Source of the DNA: Nitrospira sp. Ga0074138 | Lineage (GTDB): Bacteria; Nitrospirota; Nitrospiria; Nitrospirales; Nitrospiraceae | NCBI GenBank assembly: GCA_001464735.1 | Contig: LNDU01000047.1 | Coordinates: 140,238-204,237, forward strand | DNA: 64,000 nt | Reading direction: 5' to 3' | In this document: in pieces, positions 34,346-44,037 of the stretch | Layout: every line of letters begins with the position of its first letter | Numbering within the stretch: the first letter of the stretch is position 1 | Program-made: the position numbers and the translations under genes | The notes under the pieces: model-generated | Seen by the model: the letters and a program-made list of their open reading frames with translations, nothing else | What the model was told of the DNA's origin: nothing | Databases searched by the model: none

Positions 34346-36907
34346 TCACTGCCAGGCGGCCATAAGCGCCCCTGTGCCGTCCCGCCAGTGCGGGGTCCAG
34401 GCGAGGGCCACCAACTTCACCGCAATATTGGCCTTGGTGGGCTTGATGGAAATGGTTTCGAGCTTTTCGTTCAGTGGATCGGCCGCCGCAGCCAATACGT
34501 TGCTTTCGGATTTGAATTGCGCTTCGAGGTCGGCCAGCTGCTGCTGGAGGGCCACCACGTTTTCTTCCGCCGCTCCAACATCTTGAGATTCCTTCATGAC
34601 CCGGCCCGCGCTCCGGACTGCCGTCGTGGCGCGTCCGATGTTGGATGCGCTGATCGTCTTCCGTCCAAGAAAGGCTCCGAGGATGGACGCGCCGACGGAA
34701 ATCGCCGCCTGCACCTGGCTGGAACGCGATTCGGCCTGCTGTTTTTCCCTTGCCAGTTCAGCTCGCCTAATGCGGTCCTGCAGCGTCGCAATTTTCGACG
34801 CATATTTTTGGCGAAGGGTTTCAGCGCCCTTGTCGCGCTGCTCCCGCCCGGTCTGTTGCAATCGCACTCGAAAATCCCGCTCTGACTCGCCTGGCTTCGA
34901 TACATCCTTGGTGCTGGGGCTTCTAAACAACTCTATTTTTTGCGTCCTGAAGAGCCAGCCACCGAAGTCTTTGTTCCAATCTGCATAACTCTTGGCCTTA
35001 CCGGCACTCGCAGGCAGTGCAAGAAACTGTGCGCCCTCCTCTGGATCTTGCTCAAGATCGACCACGGCCAATTCAGCGGTAGTCGCATGGTCCCAATCGA
35101 CGGAAACGGCAGCTTCAGTAATGGGCGCCAGCATCGTTACATTCTGTATCGTATCGACGCCACTCCTTATATCTGAAAAACGGATTTGACATGCACCAAG
35201 AAGCATCGGCAGATAGATCAACTCGCTTCCCTCAGGCTTAGTACTGCGAAGTGGGACAACATGCTGTGGAACTCCCGGAGGCAATAAAGGCCGACCTTGT
35301 TGTAATGGTTGATTCCCAAAAGACTCCTCCTCAGCCTCGACTTGTTGAGCATCAAAATTCTGACCCATCTTGGGTTTGAGTGGATCCATCAACATCTTGA
35401 TCTGAGTTCGCGTAAGGGGGCCTCGAAGATATGAAAGGCACCAACGGGTTTCAAACACCACGGGTGCATCCTCATGCACGTTGTTCATGAGAAAGATCCG
35501 ATTGCCCAATCCAGCAAGAATTTGTTCCATTCTTGCCTTGTCAAATTTATTCTCTGAACTTGGTGACGCCCCCTCTAATCCCTCCATGACTCTTGCCTTA
35601 TCCCGTTCCGTCTGTAGCCGTCCGATGAACCACGTACCGGTGTTCGCCAACCCCTTGTAATCGAGATCAACAGGGTTTTGCGTGGCAAGTACGACCCCCA
35701 GTCCGAAGGCACGAGCCTGTTTCAGCAAGGTCATCAACGGCAGCTTCGAGGGAGGATTGGCCACCGGTGGGAAGTAGCCAAAAATTTCGTCCATATAGAG
35801 AATCGCTCGTAAACTTGTGGTCCCAGATTGTCGTCTCATCCATGCTAACGTTTGAGTAAGCAAGAGGGTAACAAAGAACATGCGCTCGGCATCATTCAAG
35901 TGGGCAATCGAAACGATTGAATGTTTTGGTTTGCCAGTGGCTGTATGAAGCAATGAATCAATATCTAGCGGAACCCCTTGCTTCCAAATTTGGAATGTTG
36001 GTGCCGCTATCAAGTTATTCAAACGTTTTGCTAACGAGAAGCGCCCCTTATAGGAGTCATCTTTCCGGCTTGGATCTTCGCTGGGGTAGAACGACTCCAT
36101 GTCTAACGCCCCCATGCGTTCAAAAGGTGGCGTTTGTATCTGCTGAATCAACGTAGTGAGATTGAAGCTCTGGCCATTTTTCCATGCCGCTTCCAATATT
36201 GCAGAAAGCAGAATGTGTGGAGGACTTTTAAGAGGGTCTACAGAAAGTCCTATCAGTCCCAGGAGACTTGTTACTGTTGCACTAACCTGTTCCCTCAATA
36301 GCTCAATGTCATCCAACACTTCTTGGGGCGGAGCAGAAAATGCCTTGAGAATCGAGATCGGTATCCCGGCGTTGCTGCCGGGCGTGTAGATCGCGACATC
36401 CGCCGCATCACGTAGCCGCTGAATCCTAGCGCCATCCTGTTGCCAACCGGCCAAGCCCTTCGTCCAGAGTTCTGCTTGTGCTTGAGCGTAGTCTGCTGGT
36501 GACAAACCTTTTTTACGCGCGTCGTCTTCGTTGATCCATGGTTGGAAGTCCTCACCCTTGAGAGACGGAAACGTCAGCATCAAATTACCAAGGTCGCCTT
36601 TGGGGTCGATGATAATGGCTGGGATGTTATCGATCGCCGCTTCTTCCAACAGAGCCAGACAGAGGCCGGTCTTGCCGCTGCCAGTCATACCGACGCAGAC
36701 CGCGTGCGTCACCAGATCTTTCGAATCGTACAGGAGCCAACCCGGCCTGGCCTGTTTCGTGGCGAGATCATAGGGGCGTCCCATGTAAAAGACACCGAGC
36801 TTTTCAAAGTCCTCTGCAGTAGATGGATTAGGTGCTGATGATGGCGTAGACTTCTTGTCTGAGCTCTCAGCCTTTGTACTGGATTCGGTCTTCTTCGCCT
36901 TCGGCAT
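34346..36907 (-). CDS. HerA-like/DUF853-type ATPase
   Basis: 853 residues. Residues 1-35 are a charged, low-complexity tail. The Walker A motif GMTGSGKTGL lies near residue 75 and Walker B ILYMDEIFGYFPP near residue 370, followed by LATQNPVDLDYK, a typical sensor segment of the HerA/FtsK superfamily. The last third has a long coiled coil (residues about 690-800, rich in Arg, Glu and Gln). Related proteins are annotated as HerA helicase-like or DUF87/DUF853 ATPases of uncertain role, often in DNA repair or defence. No nuclease partner (NurA) is adjacent. Confidence 0.85.
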   Translation of the reverse strand: MPKAKKTESSTKAESSDKKSTPSSAPNPSTAEDFEKLGVFYMGRPYDLATKQARPGWLLYDSKDLVTHAVCVGMTGSGKTGLCLALLEEAAIDNIPAIIIDPKGDLGNLMLTFPSLKGEDFQPWINEDDARKKGLSPADYAQAQAELWTKGLAGWQQDGARIQRLRDAADVAIYTPGSNAGIPISILKAFSAPPQEVLDDIELLREQVSATVTSLLGLIGLSVDPLKSPPHILLSAILEAAWKNGQSFNLTTLIQQIQTPPFERMGALDMESFYPSEDPSRKDDSYKGRFSLAKRLNNLIAAPTFQIWKQGVPLDIDSLLHTATGKPKHSIVSIAHLNDAERMFFVTLLLTQTLAWMRRQSGTTSLRAILYMDEIFGYFPPVANPPSKLPLMTLLKQARAFGLGVVLATQNPVDLDYKGLANTGTWFIGRLQTERDKARVMEGLEGASPSSENKFDKARMEQILAGLGNRIFLMNNVHEDAPVVFETRWCLSYLRGPLTRTQIKMLMDPLKPKMGQNFDAQQVEAEEESFGNQPLQQGRPLLPPGVPQHVVPLRSTKPEGSELIYLPMLLGACQIRFSDIRSGVDTIQNVTMLAPITEAAVSVDWDHATTAELAVVDLEQDPEEGAQFLALPASAGKAKSYADWNKDFGGWLFRTQKIELFRSPSTKDVSKPGESERDFRVRLQQTGREQRDKGAETLRQKYASKIATLQDRIRRAELAREKQQAESRSSQVQAAISVGASILGAFLGRKTISASNIGRATTAVRSAGRVMKESQDVGAAEENVVALQQQLADLEAQFKSESNVLAAAADPLNEKLETISIKPTKANIAVKLVALAWTPHWRDGTGALMAAWQ

Positions 36908-37044
36908 ACCGATGTCTCCCTTCGCTCGACGGTCGGGATGAATTGCGCGATATTGTAGTGGTCTACCAGTGGAGCTGCAAGCGGGTGAGGAACGATCTGA
37001 TCAACCGAGGGAAGTAGTTGCCATGTCTATCGAGCCGCTGAGTG

Positions 37045-37374
37045 TTACCATTCTTTAAAGATGATGAATACCGCCACCACAATCAACGCGAATCCCACCA
37101 CATAGTTCCACTTCAACGCTTCTTTGAGGTACACAACGGAGAAGATCGAGAAGACGACCAGCGTGATCACCTCTTGAATTGTCTTGAGCTCTGCCGCAGT
37201 GAATTGCCCATGGCCGATCCGATTGGCCGGCACTTGGAAGCAGTATTCAACAAAGGCAATCCCCCAACTCGCCAGAATCACCGTGAACAGAGGATAGTCC
37301 TTGAACTTCAGATGACCGTACCAGGCAAACGTCATAAAGATATTCGAGATCGTCAGCAACGCAATAGTCTGCAT
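37045..37374 (-). CDS. DUF486-family small membrane protein
   Basis: 109 residues with four hydrophobic helices, resembling a small multidrug-resistance-type transporter fold. IFMTFAWYGHLKFKDYPLF and AFVEYCFQVPANRIGHG are the DUF486 hallmarks. The start is MQTIALL, with GGAGG about 11 bases before. Function unknown. A broken 5' copy of the same gene lies at 38725-38814, on the other side of the DUF4143 ATPase. Confidence 0.9.
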   Translation of the reverse strand: MQTIALLTISNIFMTFAWYGHLKFKDYPLFTVILASWGIAFVEYCFQVPANRIGHGQFTAAELKTIQEVITLVVFSIFSVVYLKEALKWNYVVGFALIVVAVFIIFKEW

Positions 37375-37480
37375 AGGACATCGTCCTCCTTTTTGTAAGC
37401 AATGCTGGCGTATCATCGTTTGAATTCAGATTGCAGGAAAGGAAGTGAACAAATACCGGAAGGATGGCCTCTTCCTTCGC

Positions 37481-38617
37481 TCACGAGAACTCCCCCTCCC
37501 ACAATCGGCCCAGAAAGTCCTGCCAGGGAAGAACTTCTATCCCATCCACCCGGCGCGGAATCGTTTCTAGGCTCACGACGACATAGTGTTTCAAGAGCTG
37601 CTCTTCCTGGAGTGCGCGGAGCCCGCGCAAGTCCCGGTCCGATACATTCGCCTTCGCTTTGACCTCAATGGCTGTACGATCGTTCAAAATGAAGTCCACT
37701 TCAAAGTCCGATGTCGAGCGCCAGTACGCCAAGTCCGGCACCCCTTCATAATCACAATAGGTTTTCAGCTCATGGTGGAGATAGGCCTCGAAGGCTTCAC
37801 CGAACTCCGGCGAGCCCTCTTGGAGCTGCCGCCGTCGTTGCAAATGCCGCACAATGCCGACATCGAACAAGTAGAATTTGGCGGTGGTCAGAGGCTTCCG
37901 TTTCTCCGTCCTTCTCCAAGCCGGCAAATCGTCTCCCAACAAAGTGTCACGCAGAATGTGGAAGTATTCTTGTACGGTGGATTTTGGGACTTGTGCGTCG
38001 CTCGCGATCTTGGAATAGTTCAGCATCTGCCCATTGCACAAGGCTGCGACAGTCAAAAACCGGCTAAACGCGGGCAGGTTGCGGACCACCGCCTCGGCCG
38101 CAATTTCTTCCTTCAGATAGGTCCCCACATAGGCTTGGAGGTCCTCATAGGGCGAGTCGGAGAAATACAGCGAGGGTAGCAGGCCCCGATCGAGGGCTTT
38201 CACAAGATCAAACTCGTAAGCCAGCTCCCGATAACATAGCGGATGAAGCCGCTTCGTCCGTGCACGCCCGCCAAGCAAATTGAGCCCCTTGCGCTTGAGC
38301 GCTCGGGCGCTCGATCCCGTCAACAGAAAGCGGACCTGCTGGTCGTCGATGAGCACCTGGATTTCATCCAGGAGCAGCGGCAACTTCTGAATCTCGTCCA
38401 TGATAACCAGCTTGTCCTTGCTCGTCAGTTCCTGGCGCAAGCGATGAGGCGCTTGATTGAATTTCAGAAAGGTGTCGGTCTCATGCAGGTTGTAATATTT
38501 CGCCGTGGGAAACTGCCGACGAATCATGAAGGTCTTCCCCGTTTGCCGGGGGCCGAACAGGAAATAGGACTTCGTCGAGAGAAGTTTCGGCAGGTCAAGG
38601 ATGCGGGGAACGTCCAT
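37481..38617 (-). CDS. AAA ATPase with DUF4143 C-terminal domain
   Basis: About 378 residues. Walker A FGPRQTGKTF, Walker B LVIMDEIQKLP, and sensor LLTGSSARALKR form the AAA_14 domain. The C-terminal DUF4143 domain includes FEVDFILNDRTAIEVKAK, a D...ExK pattern of PD-(D/E)XK nucleases. Family members are widespread accessory proteins with no firmly known role. The gene lies between an intact and a broken DUF486 copy, which suggests that it arrived by insertion or duplication. Confidence 0.92.
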   Translation of the reverse strand: MDVPRILDLPKLLSTKSYFLFGPRQTGKTFMIRRQFPTAKYYNLHETDTFLKFNQAPHRLRQELTSKDKLVIMDEIQKLPLLLDEIQVLIDDQQVRFLLTGSSARALKRKGLNLLGGRARTKRLHPLCYRELAYEFDLVKALDRGLLPSLYFSDSPYEDLQAYVGTYLKEEIAAEAVVRNLPAFSRFLTVAALCNGQMLNYSKIASDAQVPKSTVQEYFHILRDTLLGDDLPAWRRTEKRKPLTTAKFYLFDVGIVRHLQRRRQLQEGSPEFGEAFEAYLHHELKTYCDYEGVPDLAYWRSTSDFEVDFILNDRTAIEVKAKANVSDRDLRGLRALQEEQLLKHYVVVSLETIPRRVDGIEVLPWQDFLGRLWEGEFS

Positions 38618-38724
38618 ACCACCCAATTATGATATTAGACACCATTGTTGTCAATTATCATGATAATCGACAACGGCAGGAGCAGATATCATATCGGCTA
38701 CTCGTCTCTGAGGTGGCAAGAAAC

Positions 38725-38814
38725 GGAAGACCAGCGAATCCGTGTACTTCAGATGCCCATACCAGGCAAAGGCCATGAAGATATTGAAATGGTGAGCAAG
38801 AGAATCGTGTCCAT
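38725..38814 (-). pseudogene. Frameshifted 5' fragment of a second DUF486 gene
   Basis: From the ATG at 38814 the frame reads MDTILLLTIS, then needs a one-base shift to continue IFMAFAWYGHLKYTDSLVF, matching IFMTFAWYGHLKFKDYPLF of the intact gene at 37045-37374. After that the similarity ends. The 3' two thirds are missing. Confidence 0.75.
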
Positions 38815-38829
38815 GGGATGCCCCTGTAA

Positions 38830-39376
38830 AGCGCATGCGGCTCCAGCCGCAAGTTAGATGAGCTAACGGACTTGATAATCTGTTCGTCCGTCTTTACGCC
38901 TTTTGGCCTAAAAGCATTTGAGAACTTGTCATCCCCACGGTATTTTGTCTGCGTCCCTTTCCGAACGCACTTCGTGATGATGAGCGCACCCTGCGGCGCG
39001 TCATACACCCGATACGAGAGAGATTTGTGGCGGGGGTCATACGCCTTTACATCCCTACCGAATTCGGCCAACTGGCGCATGGCCTTATCGAGCACAATCT
39101 TTGCTCGTTGACGATCAACACCCTCGCAAACTGAATAGATAATGAGTTCGTACGGAGAGGATAAAGCGTTGCGATAATACGCCCATAGGGGCGTATCTTC
39201 TCGGAGTTTCTAAATACGATATCCAATCGCTTTTGGTAAGGCGAGCAAGTAAATTGAAGGTCCCGTAGAGCCTGTTTCGTTTCGCCAACAGTAACCGGGA
39301 AGAACCGGCCACGGCTTGGCTGAGCGATTACATCCTTGTTCCCAAGCATGGAGTCTGACATCCACGGATTGATCAA
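38830..39376 (-). pseudogene. Frameshifted unknown gene
   Basis: No single frame covers this stretch. From 39376 to about 39200 the sensible frame reads GETKQALRDLQFTCSPYQK and RLDIVFRNSEK. From about 39200 to 38850 a second frame reads LREDTPLWAYYRNALSSPYE, then LIIYSVCEGVDRQRAKIVLD, AMRQLAEFGRDVKAYDPRHK and ITKCVRKGTQ. Joining them needs one frameshift near 39200. Both parts look like ordinary coding sequence. I do not recognise the family. The original C-terminus may have been lost to the adjoining DUF486 remnant. Confidence 0.5.
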
Positions 39377-39417
39377 GTTATGATGGCTTTCAGCCTCTCA
39401 TATTCCCTTTCCTTCCC

Positions 39418-39604
39418 AGGCGGGCGGAAGGTCGAGCATTCCGGGTTCGCCGTGGCGCTAATTGCCATTCATGAGCAGTAACGGTGCTGGGCGCCGTTCT
39501 TTCAGTTCGTCCGGTAAGGCGCACAGCCAATAGCGAAGGAACCAGATCGCATCGGGCTTCATCGCGTAACGGCGAACCCGGAATGCTCGACCTTCCACCC
39601 GCCT
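39418..39604. repeat. 187-bp element with 36-bp terminal inverted repeats, abutting the uvrA stop
   Basis: The left arm 39418-39453 and right arm 39569-39604 are inverted copies with one mismatch in about 35 positions; each contains GGTCGAGCATTCCGGGTTCG or its complement. Between them is a 34-codon minus-strand open frame (39458-39562). The right arm ends on the last base of the uvrA stop codon. The ends look like those of a small mobile or folded-RNA element; no target duplication is clear. Confidence 0.75.
39458..39562 (-). CDS. Possible 34-residue ORF inside the inverted-repeat element
   Basis: ATG at 39562 starts MKPDAIWFLRYWLCALPD and ends LLLMNGN before TAG at 39458-39460. It fills the space between the inverted arms almost exactly. 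The composition is protein-like (Trp, Arg, Leu) but I know no family, and there is no ribosome-binding site of note. It may be a real micro-protein, a relic of a longer gene or chance. Confidence 0.3.
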   Translation of the reverse strand: MKPDAIWFLRYWLCALPDELKERRPAPLLLMNGN

Positions 39605-42114
39605 CACCCCACCCCCGCTTCCCTCAACACCTGCCCCGTATACGACCGCTTCGCCTTCGCAATTTCTTTTGGCGGTCCTTCAGCCACGATCTCACCGCCA
39701 CGGTCTCCGCCTTCCGGCCCCAGGTCGATGATCCAATCCGCATTCTTGATGACATCCAAATTATGTTCGATCACCAGCACCGTATTGCCGGCTTCGACCA
39801 GTCGATCCAACACATCCAACAATCGCTGCACATCGGCAAAGTGCAGGCCCGTTGTCGGTTCGTCGAGGATGTACATGGTGCGCCCAGTCGCCCGTTTGGA
39901 AAGCTCTCGCGACAGCTTCACCCGCTGAGCTTCTCCGCCGGAGAGCGTCGTCGCCGATTGGCCGAGCTTCACATAATGTAACCCGACATCGTGCAGCGTC
40001 TGGAGCTTCGTCTTGATCAAGGGAATGTGTTCGAAGAATTCCAGTGCATCGTCCACAGTCATATTCAGCACATCGGCGATGCTCTTACCTTTATGGAGGA
40101 TCTCCATGGTTTCACGGTTGTAGCGTTGGCCTTTACAAACTTCGCAGGTCACATAGACATCCGGGAGAAAATGCATCTCAATCTTGATGAGCCCGTCTCC
40201 CTGACAGGCCTCGCACCGGCCACCCTTCACATTGAAACTGTAGCGTCCTGGCTTATAGCCACGGACACGTGACTCCGGAAGATTGGAATAGAGATCGCGG
40301 ATGTATCCGAACAGGCCTGTATAGGTGGCAGGATTCGACCTCGGTGTCCGCCCGATGGGCGATTGATCGATATCGATCACCTTGTCGAGCGCATCAACAC
40401 CCCTCAGGTCTTTGCACCCATCGATCTTCGGCTTCTTGTGGTAGAGCAGTTGCGAAAGCGAATGGAAGAGCACCTCCAGTACCAGCGTACTTTTTCCTGA
40501 TCCGGACACCCCTGTCACGCAGGTGAAGAGGCCCATCGGAATGCGCGCAGTCACGTTTTTCAGATTATGCTTCTGTGCCCCCACTACCGACAGTGTCCCC
40601 CTCGGCTTTCGATGCCGTTGAGGTACTGAGACGGTCTGAATTCCACGCAAGTATTGGCCGGTCAATGAGTTGGGATCGCCCATGATCTGCTGAGGCGTCC
40701 CCTGTGCGATGACATGCCCACCCTGCGAACCGGCGCCTGGGCCCATATCCAAGACGTGGTCAGCCGCCATCATCGTCTCGGCATCATGCTCGACTACCAC
40801 CACTGTATTGCCGAGATCCCGCAATCTAAGCAGGGTTTGCAATAATCGCCGATTGTCGCGCTGGTGGAGTCCGATAGACGGTTCGTCCAGGATATACAAC
40901 ACCCCCACCAAGCCTGACCCGATCTGCGTGGCTAGCCTGATCCGTTGCCCCTCGCCCCCAGACAAGGTCGCTGCGGCGCGATCAAGCGTCAGATAGTCCA
41001 GCCCAACATTGACGAGAAACCCTAACCGTTCGCGAATCTCTTTGAGGATCCGGTGGGCAATCACGAGTTCACGGTCGGTAAACTTCAACGAGAGAAAAAA
41101 ATCCGCCGCCGCACGAACGGAAAGCCTGGTCACCTCGGCGATCGACTGCTTGGCCAATTTGATGGACAGACTTTCTGGTCTGAGCCTAGCCCCATGGCAC
41201 ACTGTGCAGGGCTCCAGTAGCGTGAAGTCCTCTTCCTCCTGGCCACCCGGTGTCATGGCATAGCCGATGCCGTCGCAAGCCGGACAGGCACCGTGCGGGC
41301 TATTGAAGGAAAACACCCGCGGTGTCACTTCTGGATAGCTCACGCCACATTTGATACAGGCCAGCTTGTCACTGTACAGACGGGTGTTCCCATCCTCGGG
41401 CAGGACTGCGACGAGCCCGCCTGTCAGCTTGGTCGCGGTCTCAACTGAATCTGCCAGCCGGCGCATGAGCGCCTCGCCGGATTTCATCACCAGCCGATCG
41501 ACAATGATCTCAATCGTGTGCTTTTTCTGTTTGTCGAGAGAGACGTCCTCGCCCAGATCAACAATCTTGCCGTCGACGCGGGCACGGACATAGCCCGCCT
41601 TTCGCATCTCCAGTAGTTCTTTCCGATATTCACCCTTTCGCCCACGCACGATCGGGGCAAGGATCTGGAACTTCATACCTTCCGGCACCGAGGCAATCGC
41701 GTCCACCATCTGCTGCACGGTCTGCGCGGTAATTTCTTCTCCACATTGAAAACAGTAGGGGCGCCCAACGCGGGCAAAGAGGAGCCGGAGATAATCGTAG
41801 ATCTCTGTAACCGTGCCTACGGTAGATCTGGGATTGTGGCTGGTGCTCTTCTGTTCGATCGAGATCGCGGGAGACAAACCTTCAATCGAATCAACATCCG
41901 GCTTGCCCATCTGTTCCAGGAACTGCCGTGCATAGGCGGAGAGCGACTCGACATAGCGTCGTTGGCCCTCCGCATAGATCGTATCGAAGGCGAGCGACGA
42001 CTTGCCCGACCCGCTCAAGCCGGTGATCACCACTAGCTTGTCGCGGGGAATTTCCACGTCGATGTTTTTGAGGTTATGCTCCCGCGCCCCTTTGATGACG
42101 ATCGAATTTCCCAT
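39604..42114 (-). CDS. uvrA: Excinuclease ABC subunit A, short form
   Basis: 836 residues. Two ABC ATPase halves with Walker A sites [13 protein letters not shown] and [13 protein letters not shown], two signature motifs ([16 protein letters not shown]), and zinc-binding CxxC pairs (CIKC, CPAC, CEAC, CEVC). Typical UvrA is about 940 residues. Here the segment between CDGIGY and CTVCHGARL is only about 20 residues instead of roughly 110-120. The damage-recognition insertion and both ATPases are kept. ATG 42114 lies 9 bases after a TATAAT box, so the message is almost leaderless. Confidence 0.96.
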   Translation of the reverse strand: MGNSIVIKGAREHNLKNIDVEIPRDKLVVITGLSGSGKSSLAFDTIYAEGQRRYVESLSAYARQFLEQMGKPDVDSIEGLSPAISIEQKSTSHNPRSTVGTVTEIYDYLRLLFARVGRPYCFQCGEEITAQTVQQMVDAIASVPEGMKFQILAPIVRGRKGEYRKELLEMRKAGYVRARVDGKIVDLGEDVSLDKQKKHTIEIIVDRLVMKSGEALMRRLADSVETATKLTGGLVAVLPEDGNTRLYSDKLACIKCGVSYPEVTPRVFSFNSPHGACPACDGIGYAMTPGGQEEEDFTLLEPCTVCHGARLRPESLSIKLAKQSIAEVTRLSVRAAADFFLSLKFTDRELVIAHRILKEIRERLGFLVNVGLDYLTLDRAAATLSGGEGQRIRLATQIGSGLVGVLYILDEPSIGLHQRDNRRLLQTLLRLRDLGNTVVVVEHDAETMMAADHVLDMGPGAGSQGGHVIAQGTPQQIMGDPNSLTGQYLRGIQTVSVPQRHRKPRGTLSVVGAQKHNLKNVTARIPMGLFTCVTGVSGSGKSTLVLEVLFHSLSQLLYHKKPKIDGCKDLRGVDALDKVIDIDQSPIGRTPRSNPATYTGLFGYIRDLYSNLPESRVRGYKPGRYSFNVKGGRCEACQGDGLIKIEMHFLPDVYVTCEVCKGQRYNRETMEILHKGKSIADVLNMTVDDALEFFEHIPLIKTKLQTLHDVGLHYVKLGQSATTLSGGEAQRVKLSRELSKRATGRTMYILDEPTTGLHFADVQRLLDVLDRLVEAGNTVLVIEHNLDVIKNADWIIDLGPEGGDRGGEIVAEGPPKEIAKAKRSYTGQVLREAGVG

Positions 42115-42134
42115 AGGCGCGGGATTATACCATT
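42104..42134 (-). promoter_or_regulatory. uvrA promoter and start region, first copy
   Basis: On the minus strand TATAAT (42129 to 42124) is followed by CCCGCGCCT and then the uvrA ATG at 42114. A leader of only 2-3 bases is expected. These 31 bases recur exactly at 43810-43840. The uvrA promoter overlaps the end of the GHKL gene upstream of it. Confidence 0.65.
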
Positions 42135-42157
42135 CTGCGGCATCGAATCGGCGAGGG

Positions 42158-43753
42158 CTACGATCGCCTACGGGACCTGCGGCGCGGCCCATCGAGGGCT
42201 TCGCCCCAGCGGGCGAGAAACGCGGTCACGAACTCGTGCTCTTCAGCGGGCGGCACAGCCAAACGCGCCAGGGCCAACGCAACGGCAAGGGCAATATGGT
42301 ATCCCTCAGACCGAGAGGCCACGGCTCGACGATAGGCAGGATGCGCGTCGTTGACGACGACGGTGGATTCAACGAGACGGCCGAGGTCCTGATCTCCTTC
42401 ATGTGATTCGAACCGGATGCTGAGCCCATAATGACCCGGCCGCGACCGTCCTCTTGGTCCCGGAACAACAGCGACTCCGGCCGAAGATTCCACCTGGGGC
42501 TTCGCCTCTCCTTGCGTTGCCTCGGCCGGCTGCGGAAATGCGTCAGGATTCTGGACTGGCTCCGAAGGAGTCACCACATCCTCGACGGCTTCCGCGCCGC
42601 TCACGACCGACGCGGCGAGAAAGCCCTGCCCGTTTTCCATTGAACTGGATTGTCCGATGGGTAATCGCTTCTGCCCACCGGCTCGTCGCTCGACCAGCGA
42701 CGCCAGCAGCGGAAACTCTTCAGCGAGGTCCACGAGGACTGTTTCCAGATCGCGCTCCATTGGCCGCACCGCTCGGCGGCCGGCTCTGTCTCCGGATTCA
42801 CGGACATCTCCCCAATAGGCCAGCTGCTGCGAAACCGCTTCTTGAATCGCCTTGCGATACCCCAGATACAGCGCGCCCCGCGTCCCGACACGAACAAAAT
42901 CTCCCTTGTTGAGCGTGAGGGCGGCAGCCAGCGCCGGTGCCTCGATCATCCCGGCCATTCTGTCCGGAGCGGCCGGCGTAATCCCCAACCATTCCCATCC
43001 ATGCTTGATCACCTTGCCGAATGTGCTGATCGCCAGACCACGTTGGTCGTCCGGAAACGGAGACTCGCTTCGCGCCAGATAGCCGACCGCCGACGGCTTG
43101 CGCTTGCGCGCCAGGCAGATCGCGAGTTTCGACACTTCCACGCCGTGGATTGGCTGACGCTCCAGCACTCGACCATTGACCTCGAACCGGAAGCCTTTCG
43201 GATAATGCGCCGTCAGCATCTCGTCAAACGCCGGCTCCAGCAGGGGTTGATACTGTCGCCGCAGCGTCCCTTCGAGAAAGCCTTCGTCCAAAAGCGGCGA
43301 GAGCGCATTGTGCAGCTTGAGCTGCACCGCCGTGCCATGATCGGTCACCAACCCCGATGGTGGAATCCATTTCCACGGCGCTTTATGCCGTCCCGCCAAG
43401 TGCCAGCGGCTCGCCACATGTTCCTTACCCCGACGCGTTTCGGTGACCACGTCTTCACAAACCAGCAGCCCAAGTTTGATCCCGACTCCGGCGAATCCGA
43501 TGCCGTGGCCCCGTGTCTTCGTGCTGGCGGCCAGATCGTGGTACCGCACCAGATCCCTTCGTCTCATGCCTGATCCGTCGTCTACGATGGTCAACGTGGA
43601 CAACGCCGGGTCGGCCGTGAGCCGGAGACAGGTGGCACCGGAATCGAGCGAATTGGCCACCACTTCGGTCAAAATGGTTTCTTCGAGCGCGCCAGGATAG
43701 GCATCTCGCAGGTCTTCGAGCAAATGCTGCAGGTCAACACGCGTTTCGCCCAT
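42158..43753 (-). CDS. GHKL ATPase (MORC/Hsp90-like HATPase_c_3), unknown function
   Basis: 531 residues. The N-terminal ATPase has the N-box [12 protein letters not shown], the G1 motif DDGSGM, and the G2-like [10 protein letters not shown] preceded by AASTKTRG, an order seen in MORC, MutL and Hsp90-type GHKL proteins. About residues 100-330 form the second half, and about 330-430 is Arg/Glu-rich and probably partly unstructured. The C-terminal 100 residues form another predicted domain ([13 protein letters not shown] onwards). AGGGAG lies before ATG 43753. It is not a histidine kinase, since no phosphoacceptor domain exists. Its position between two copies of the uvrA start region suggests later insertion. 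Function unknown. Confidence 0.8.
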   Translation of the reverse strand: MGETRVDLQHLLEDLRDAYPGALEETILTEVVANSLDSGATCLRLTADPALSTLTIVDDGSGMRRRDLVRYHDLAASTKTRGHGIGFAGVGIKLGLLVCEDVVTETRRGKEHVASRWHLAGRHKAPWKWIPPSGLVTDHGTAVQLKLHNALSPLLDEGFLEGTLRRQYQPLLEPAFDEMLTAHYPKGFRFEVNGRVLERQPIHGVEVSKLAICLARKRKPSAVGYLARSESPFPDDQRGLAISTFGKVIKHGWEWLGITPAAPDRMAGMIEAPALAAALTLNKGDFVRVGTRGALYLGYRKAIQEAVSQQLAYWGDVRESGDRAGRRAVRPMERDLETVLVDLAEEFPLLASLVERRAGGQKRLPIGQSSSMENGQGFLAASVVSGAEAVEDVVTPSEPVQNPDAFPQPAEATQGEAKPQVESSAGVAVVPGPRGRSRPGHYGLSIRFESHEGDQDLGRLVESTVVVNDAHPAYRRAVASRSEGYHIALAVALALARLAVPPAEEHEFVTAFLARWGEALDGPRRRSRRRS

Positions 43754-43784
43754 AGCTCCCTGATCTCAGATGACCCGTTGTGCC

Positions 43785-43840
43785 TTCCCGTGCACCCTTG
43801 ATGATGATGGAATTTCCCATAGGCGCGGGATTATACCATT
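43785..43840 (-). repeat. Duplicated uvrA promoter and first 12 codons
   Basis: 43810-43840 is identical to 42104-42134, including TATAAT and the ATG (43818-43820). The frame from this ATG reads MGNSIIIKGARE, nearly the same as the uvrA start [12 protein letters not shown], then diverges. This truncated copy lies just upstream of the GHKL ATPase gene and may now act as its promoter. Confidence 0.85.
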
Positions 43841-44037
43841 TTGCTCCACTGTCTCATCACGCGAGTCCACTCCAAAATTCTGACAGGGCAAACATTAGCA
43901 ACACTATCCATGTATTGCACCGGCGCATCACGGTACTTTATCTTCTGCTCGGCTAATGCCTCAAGACGCGGCCGTCTCGACCAAGGGCTTCACCCCTCAC
44001 CTTGACAAAGCTTGAAACCGGGTGCTAACACCGTCCA

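Noticed and set aside
38853..38872. Possible integron attC-like words (GTTAGAT next to CTAAC)
   Set aside because: Only one core-like word fits; there is no matching opposite site, no integrase and no cassette array.
42842..43573. 243-codon plus-strand frame antisense to the GHKL ATPase
   Set aside because: Complement of a gene with clear ATPase motifs; no family features.
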